A stretch of 64,000 bases of DNA. Origin: Hyparrhenia diplandra. Lineage: Eukaryota > Streptophyta > Magnoliopsida > Poales > Poaceae. Positions 59,127 through 64,000 of the stretch are shown here, piece after piece. The first letter of the stretch is position 1, and each line of letters starts with the position of its first letter. Both the position numbers and the translations under genes were made by a program. The notes beneath the pieces were generated by a model. The model was not told the origin of the DNA. It saw only the letters and a program-made list of their open reading frames with translations, and did not search any database. The stretch spans positions 531,002 to 595,001 of the forward strand of contig JADLZK010007261.1 of the NCBI GenBank assembly GCA_015847255.1. The letters run 5' to 3'.

Positions 59127-59905
59127 TGTTGACGTAAAACTAGGGCTTCACACCAACACACCGGGAGGGCCTTGGACGCCCACGAGGCTGCGATCAACCT
59201 GTATAACGCAGCAAGACTCACCATGTGATCACCCAAACCGATCTAGGGTTTGGTAAGGGCGATGTAGAGCGTGATCTCGGCCGCAAGGGTTGGGTCTCGG
59301 AAGGATTCGAGGAGGCACGCGAAGGGCCTAGGATTGGCAGGCCACCTAGAACGCTAGTGAAATTCGTCGAGAACGTCGTCGAACAGTAGGATATGGGGTT
59401 GGAAAAGGATAATTAGGGTTTGGAGTTGATAGTTGATCGATTGGATGTAGATGGGATCAAATCGGCCATGAACCTCTTTATTATATAGAGGAGGGTGGTC
59501 TTATCCTTTTAGGAAACCGTCCTTGGACGTTTCCAATCTCCAAAACTGACCAAAACACGATTTAGGAAACAATCGGTTTGGACGGACGCGGCCCGTCGCG
59601 CGTCGACCGGACGCGCCGATGCTAGCGTCACGGTCACTTCTAGAAAGGCCTGAAATCGCGCCTTTTGACCGGACACTAGACCGGACGCGCAGGTGTTCAG
59701 CGTCCGGTCACTTCCAGAGAGGACTGTAATGCGCCTTTTGACCGGACGCTGGACCGGACGTGCAGGAGCCAGCGTCCGGTCACTTCCTGAGAAGCCCGTT
59801 TTTTATCTTTGGTCCGTTGTCCTTCGAAAATTGACCAAGTCTGGAAATTTACCGCGCCTTGGACCTTCAAAATATGACTAAGTCTAGAATTTTACGCCTT
59901 GGACA
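59127..59905. mobile_element. Candidate solo LTR
   Basis: It begins TGTTGACGTAAAACTAGGG and ends CCTTGGACA. Neighbouring bases GGTAAC and GCTAAC are nearly the same, so a 5-bp duplication with one change is possible. Inside at 59590-59790 is a tandem repeat of a CCGGACGC and GCGTCCGGTCACTTC module in about three copies. GATCTAGGGTTTGG and a TATATAGAG box (59482-59490) fit an LTR. No internal retrotransposon region. It abuts the broken 5' end of F-box fragment E. Confidence 0.5.
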
Positions 59906-59907
59906 GC

Positions 59908-60255
59908 TAACGATGATGGTGTCGGGAGATTGATGCTGCACAAGACGTTCTCATTGCGTGCAAATGTTAGTAAGATCACCGAGCTTTCAGAAGAGGGTGA
60001 TGTTGAAATGCGACCTATGGCAGTTATCAATGGCTTTGTCTACCTATCGTTCTACCTCAGCCACCCTCATCTTCCCTACACGAGGGACCCTCAGTCTACT
60101 GAGTTGGTACTCTCCTTCTGCTTGGAAACTGACGAGATGCATTTGCTCCATAAGGAAAACCAACTTTTAGACCTTCAAAAAAAAACCAACTTTTACCCTA
60201 CTTACCTGATTCCTATACCATGGTCAGCTGGCCGTCTTCTCTGGTAAATAGCAAG
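59908..60255 (+). pseudogene. F-box gene E, end of exon 1
   Basis: The plus strand reads DDGVGRLMLHKTFSLRANVS and KITELSEEGDVEMRPMAVIN, then GFVYLSFYLS and LVLSFCLETDEMHLLHKENQ. After a one-base shift it ends MVSWPSSLVNSK at an AAG|GTGAGC donor. This matches the last third of exon 1 of genes B-D; everything 5' of the DGV segment is missing and replaced by the candidate solo LTR. It is the only F-box copy here on the plus strand, so it was inverted relative to the array. Confidence 0.7.
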
Positions 60256-60625
60256 GTGAGCCAATACGTATGTCTTTGATACACACACTATAAGGATGTG
60301 AAATGCTGTACTCAAGGGTATCTTACTTAGTTTCATTGCTTCTGTAAAAGCTAAATAAATTGATTTGTATCATTAGAATCTACTGTCCTGCTGCAACTTT
60401 TTTCTAAGGCTGGAATTCTCTGTCCACTTATTACTCTACTATAACGCTAACCATTATGAGATGGCAGGGTTGTACTCAAGGGTATCATTTCAGCTTCATT
60501 GCTTTTGTAGTAAAAATTAAGTAAAATTGATCTGTATCATTAGAATCTATTGCCCTGCCGACTACTACAATATTTTCTTCTATGCAAAAATCTTAGAGTA
60601 CTTATGAGTCATTTTTGTGTCATAG
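60256..60625 (+). other. Gene E intron with tandem duplication
   Basis: Two related units (about 60305-60400 and 60470-60565) share TACTCAAGGGTATC, CATTGCTT(C/T)TGTA and GTATCATTAGAATCTA. Related to the introns of genes A and B on the opposite strand. Confidence 0.55.
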
Positions 60626-60968
60626 GAGGATTCAAAGACCGGTGATACAGGAAACATTTCGGAAGATGATGGTCATATGGGCACAGAAGAAGCTTCCCCT
60701 GTCCTTTTCACTGCGTTGCAATCATTCAAAGAAAAATTGATTGATGATGGCAAGTCGAATTTCACAGAGATAGATTCCTTCTTACTTGATGATGAGAGGA
60801 ACTCTCTTTTGAGCAGAATCGCTACTTTAGAGTCAGGCTTAGCAGCTGCAAGAAAACTGTGTCTTGAGAATAGGTACTGAACCCAATAGCATGAGTGGGA
60901 TGGAACTTGTTACTTCAGAGTCAGAATTAGCAACCGCAAGAGACCCCGTCTTGAGAATAGATACTGAA
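60626..60968 (+). pseudogene. F-box gene E, terminal exon, truncated
   Basis: CATAG acceptor, then EDSKTGDTGNISEDDGHMGT, FTALQSFKEKLIDDGKSNF and FLLDDERNSLLSRIATLE. The frame is lost at about 60860 (reading ends LCLENRY), and homology continues in another frame as LVTSESELATARDPVLRIDT. It stops abruptly at 60968, where copies A and B continue with FDNMEGMER. The next base belongs to the GTPase pseudogene on the other strand. Confidence 0.7.
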
Positions 60969-61070
60969 TGCAATGTCCATATTGTTGACGTCCCAGCTTG
61001 CCCCAGAAACCTCAATATGTCTTTCTGTCCAGTGACCCAATTCATTGACTCGCTCTGGGCCAATTGGAGG
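60969..61070 (-). pseudogene. BPG2-like GTPase pseudogene, third recognised exon, truncated
   Basis: After a GTTCAG acceptor the minus strand reads PPIGPERVNELGHWTERHIE and VSGASWDVNNMDIA, a C-terminal block of plant plastid YqeH-type GTPases. Homology ends at 60969, where the F-box fragment on the other strand begins. The rest of the C-terminal region is absent. Confidence 0.7.
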
Positions 61071-61334
61071 CTGAACAGAGGCAACATATGAATCAGTATG
61101 ATACACAGAAAAAGGGAAAGTATATATATATACATATATATTTCTTTCCATGATTCTATGATAGATGCAAAACTCATGTTACAATTGCATTGGACACAGC
61201 ACATAAAAGCAGGTTTGCTTAAGGCATGTGCTGTTTTCCAATAAGGTAACCTTGCTACCAAGTAATCTGCAAGTGGTCTTCTATTCAAGATAGCTAATTG
61301 TGTCATTATTACAAGATGTCTCCACAAGATTTAC

Positions 61335-61481
61335 CTGAAGTCTGATGCCAAAATGTTTCTCTCGCAATTCATCAGCATTTTCAGTCTTTCCAAGATGAAG
61401 GGGAACATTGGAAGATGCCCAAACAGTTATATAGATAGTTTGTGCTGATGATTTTAGCACATCCAGCCCCGTTAGATTGTC
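61335..61481 (-). pseudogene. BPG2-like GTPase pseudogene, second recognised exon
   Basis: GTAG acceptor, then DNLTGLDVLKSSAQTIYITV, WASSNVPLHLGKTENADELR and EKHFGIRLQ at a CAG|GTAAAT donor; open throughout. In the family this follows the GTPase domain and belongs to the C-terminal beta-rich part. Splice sites are intact on both sides, so the copy arose by DNA duplication and not by reverse transcription. Confidence 0.7.
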
Positions 61482-61821
61482 CTACCTGCAATCGTTTACA
61501 GGCATGAGCCATTAACTCTGCTGGGAAACTAACAATGAATAATACCATCATCTTACAAAGTTTTGTTTCAAGACACAAATGCTAGGTGTGGATTTCAGGT
61601 TTCTCTCCTGGTTATAGAAGCACGGACTTTGACATACTCATCATATTATAATTTCAGTGATATGCCTCTAATAAAAAACAAAAGCATGTGGCTTATTTCA
61701 AATATAATGATCATGTCCATTTAACAGATTGCACAAAACAGTCCATTCCAGTTACATCCAGTTATGGGCCCTTGTAGAAATGAAGTCCATAAATGAAAGA
61801 ACTAGTAAGAAAGCCACTTAC

Positions 61822-63299
61822 TTTCACCCTGAAAGATCGTGGCCGCAATTCTTTCCTTATTTCAACCATCTTCCGTTCCTCATTATTTAATCTCATTGCC
61901 ATTATGTAAGGATGCAACAAGCCAGGAGTGTCATACATCTTTGCCTTTGCAGGTAAAACACCTGTTATCCTCAATATGCCCAGCGTTGTTCCTGGGACAG
62001 CAGCTTCGGTCAATCTTGTGATCTTAACACCCTGTTTCTTTGCAAAAGCATTGATGAGCGTAGATTTCCCAGCATTCTGTGCACCAATCACCCAAACGTT
62101 GCTCCGAGGTCCTGCCGACTCCTTGATGTATGAAATTAGGTTTCTAACAGCCAAATCTCCGTGGACGCTGATCAAGAACACAGCGTTAGCTTGGGTGCTC
62201 CAAAAGCCTTAGCACGGCCACGAACCCACCTATCCAACCGCACTCCCATTTGTTGCCAAGGAAGCAAATCCACCTTTGTACCAACAAGAACAAGCCTCGG
62301 TGTTTCGCTCGCCTTTGAATTCCTCCTTCCTTCAAGTGCCTCGAACAACGACTTGGCAGCTCACTTTGGAAAGGACCCATCAAAGTCTGCACAGTCCACC
62401 ACCATGACCATGACCGGGGTGCCAGCCGACCGCTTCATGACCCGAGACGAAATGAACCGATCGAAATCAAAGTCTGGTACCAAGCAAGTTCTCAGCCTTG
62501 TTGTTCTTCACAAGCCCGTAATTCCTCAGTGAGTGGCACCGGCTACAGACGAGGGCAGAGTCCTCCTCGGCCTCAGCCTTCTTGGCCTCCCTCGCCCGGC
62601 GCTTCCTCTCCGACTTGGACAGCTTCTCTTTCTTGAGCCTCTGGATCGTCTCCTCAGTGATGTTCCTGTACCCGACACCCGGCAGGGTGAAGCCGTCCAG
62701 TTCTTTCCTCCATTTCTCATCCTCGTCTTCTTCCATCTCCTCCCAATCAGAGTCCCAGTCACTTGCAAAAGCATCCATACCAGTGGCACCTTCCACCGCT
62801 AAGCCATCATCCTCTTCGTCCCCATCCTCGAATTCTTCAAGAAACTCATCGATATCGCTGTCCATGCCCTCCAATTCAGCATCCGACGCGTCCTCCACCA
62901 CCCCTCCCCTGGTCCTCCTCCTCATCTTCAAGAAACGCATCCGTGTCGGCGGCCAGGAGCACTTCTCCACCTCCTCCCGGCTCGTCCTCGGAGCTGCGAG
63001 AGGGGTTCTTGAAGAAGCCAGGGGAGGTTGGGATCCTCATCCTGCATGAAGACCCCGCATCCAGGACATACGGGCCGGCCGACGGCGGCGTCCTCGTCAT
63101 CCCTGCCCTCGCTGATGACCGGGGCCGGCGGCTTGCTTCGCCTCCCGGCGGGTGCGGCGCAGGCGGAGAGGCTGCGCCTTTGGGGCGGGAATGGCGGTGG
63201 CAGGAAAGGGAGGCGGCGGGGAGGTGGAGCTGGCGGGCAGAGGAGGCGGAAGGGAAGGCGAGCCGCGGCGGGGATTGGGAGCAGGGGTTTAGCAGCCAT
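61822..63299 (-). pseudogene. BPG2-like plastid YqeH-type GTPase, exon 1, multiply disrupted
   Basis: Start at 63299 (MAAKPLLPIPAAARLPFRLL), with a plastid-transit-like N-terminus rich in Ala, Pro, Ser and Arg. Zinc-finger halves are VCPGCGVFMQ and CSRCHSLRNYG, separated by an acidic stretch. The GTPase motifs are circularly permuted: G4 in VLVGTKVDLLPW, then G1 GAQNAGKST and G3 DTPG, and the exon ends RSFRVK at an AAA|GTAAGT donor. In the family (Arabidopsis BPG2, bacterial YqeH) the protein acts in plastid ribosome or rRNA maturation. Disruptions: a C-run near 63024, a shift near 62910, a shift near 62485, TGA after FDGSFPK and a one-base loss near 62185. A non-functional duplicate; a working copy should exist elsewhere. 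Confidence 0.75.
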
Positions 63300-64000
63300 T
63301 CGGGAGCTGCAGCGGCGGATAGGACTGATTGTCATTTTACTACTTACTCGAAAAAAGCTTGGGTTCTGTTTTTTTTCCCCGTAGAGTCTTCTAGGAGTAA
63401 TGATAATCATATGATTCTTTTTCGGATGGTGAAAAAAACATCTAGAACTAAAGATAAGTGGAAGAAGAATTTTCTAACAACAAAAAGAATTGGTAAAAAT
63501 TTTGTTTTGAAGGAAATGTGATTGGTAAAATTAGAAATTAAATTATATAAAAGTATGGCACTTGACTGTTAAGTGTTAACCCAGTAGTACACAGCACCCG
63601 AAATTTGGGTGATGGAGCTAAAATTGTGCAAAATTTAAGGTATATCACTAGAAGTTTAAAAAGTTTTAGAGCATCTTAAAAAGCTACTTAAAAATTACAG
63701 TATCTTCAAAAGCTACTTAAAAATTAGTTGGTAAACTAATATTTATGTCAAGTGAATAAAATGAAAAAAAAAACAGGGAAGGGGACTGCGTAAATTCGGG
63801 AGGAGATAGATAACGCTGCGTGGAATGTGTGCATATCTGTGAATTGAGTAGAATTTGTATGAAGTGCTTAGTTTAATGAAGTTTAGATTAAAAAAATATT
63901 TTTTCCCTTTTACCAAAATGAAATCCAAGTTGGCTTTAAGGATTGGACAAAACAATCAGATGGTAAAGACAAGTTATCTCCTAAAATTGTGTAAAATTTC
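63300..64000. other. 5' flank of the GTPase copy and AT-rich spacer
   Basis: The first 60 bases are GC-rich, probably leader. From 63360 to the end the DNA is AT-rich with no coding segment. A short tandem repeat of AAAAGCTACTTAAAAATTA lies at about 63678-63725. Confidence 0.5.

Noticed and set aside
62763..63521. Plus-strand frame of 252 codons
   Set aside because: Shadow of the GTPase pseudogene on the minus strand.

Overview
The window is nuclear DNA of a grass (Poaceae), most likely an Oryza-type genome. Evidence: GC-rich first exons beside AT-rich introns and spacers, plant splice sites, Stowaway and PIF/Harbinger MITEs with grass-type termini, a Helitron with a CTAG end, a long-LTR retrotransposon, and CC-NB-ARC-LRR and F-box gene families. 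Genus is an inference. I see no tRNA, rRNA, CRISPR or prokaryotic feature.

Layout. 0.76-1.1 kb (-): intact coiled-coil first exon of an NLR whose remaining exons would lie left of the window. 2.4-48.6 kb: a degenerate array of F-box genes and their duplicated 3' flanks. Copies: A (C-terminal exon only, 3.97-4.40 kb), B (7.0-19.2 kb, split by a 10.2-kb LTR retrotransposon), C (26.1-28.0 kb, most complete, one frameshift), D (43.0-44.7 kb, frameshifted), F (47.2-48.6 kb, another F-box subfamily, 5'-truncated). 28.2-39.0 kb, upstream of gene C: a repeat-rich block with duplicated Helitron 5' ends and a 7.9-kb Helitron. The Helitron has a Rep-like gene that stops before the helicase and is followed by a captured tandem Ulp1/C48 peptidase gene. 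50.2-58.0 kb (-): a CC-NB-ARC-LRR gene with two recognisable exons, a 4.9-kb MITE-filled intron and many single-base frameshifts. 58.3-60.97 kb: a LINE zf-RVT remnant, a candidate solo LTR and F-box fragment E on the + strand. 60.97-63.3 kb (-): an intron-containing but broken copy of a plastid YqeH-type GTPase (BPG2-like), truncated exactly where it meets fragment E.

How it fits together. Almost every protein-coding unit is a paralogue or a remnant. The array grew by segmental duplication and was then cut up by transposons, and several insertion sites can be read against an uninterrupted paralogue in the same window. The damage is mostly single-base indels, and LTR-LTR differences cluster in CG-containing words. 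Part of the apparent decay could therefore be consensus sequence error; raw reads or RNA would be needed before declaring the NLR or F-box gene C dead.

The best candidate for something unusual is the Helitron at 31131-39045: its Rep lost the helicase and, from family knowledge, the tyrosine motif, it gained a two-domain C48 peptidase gene with preserved exon structure, and it shows two tandem exon duplications that keep the reading phase.
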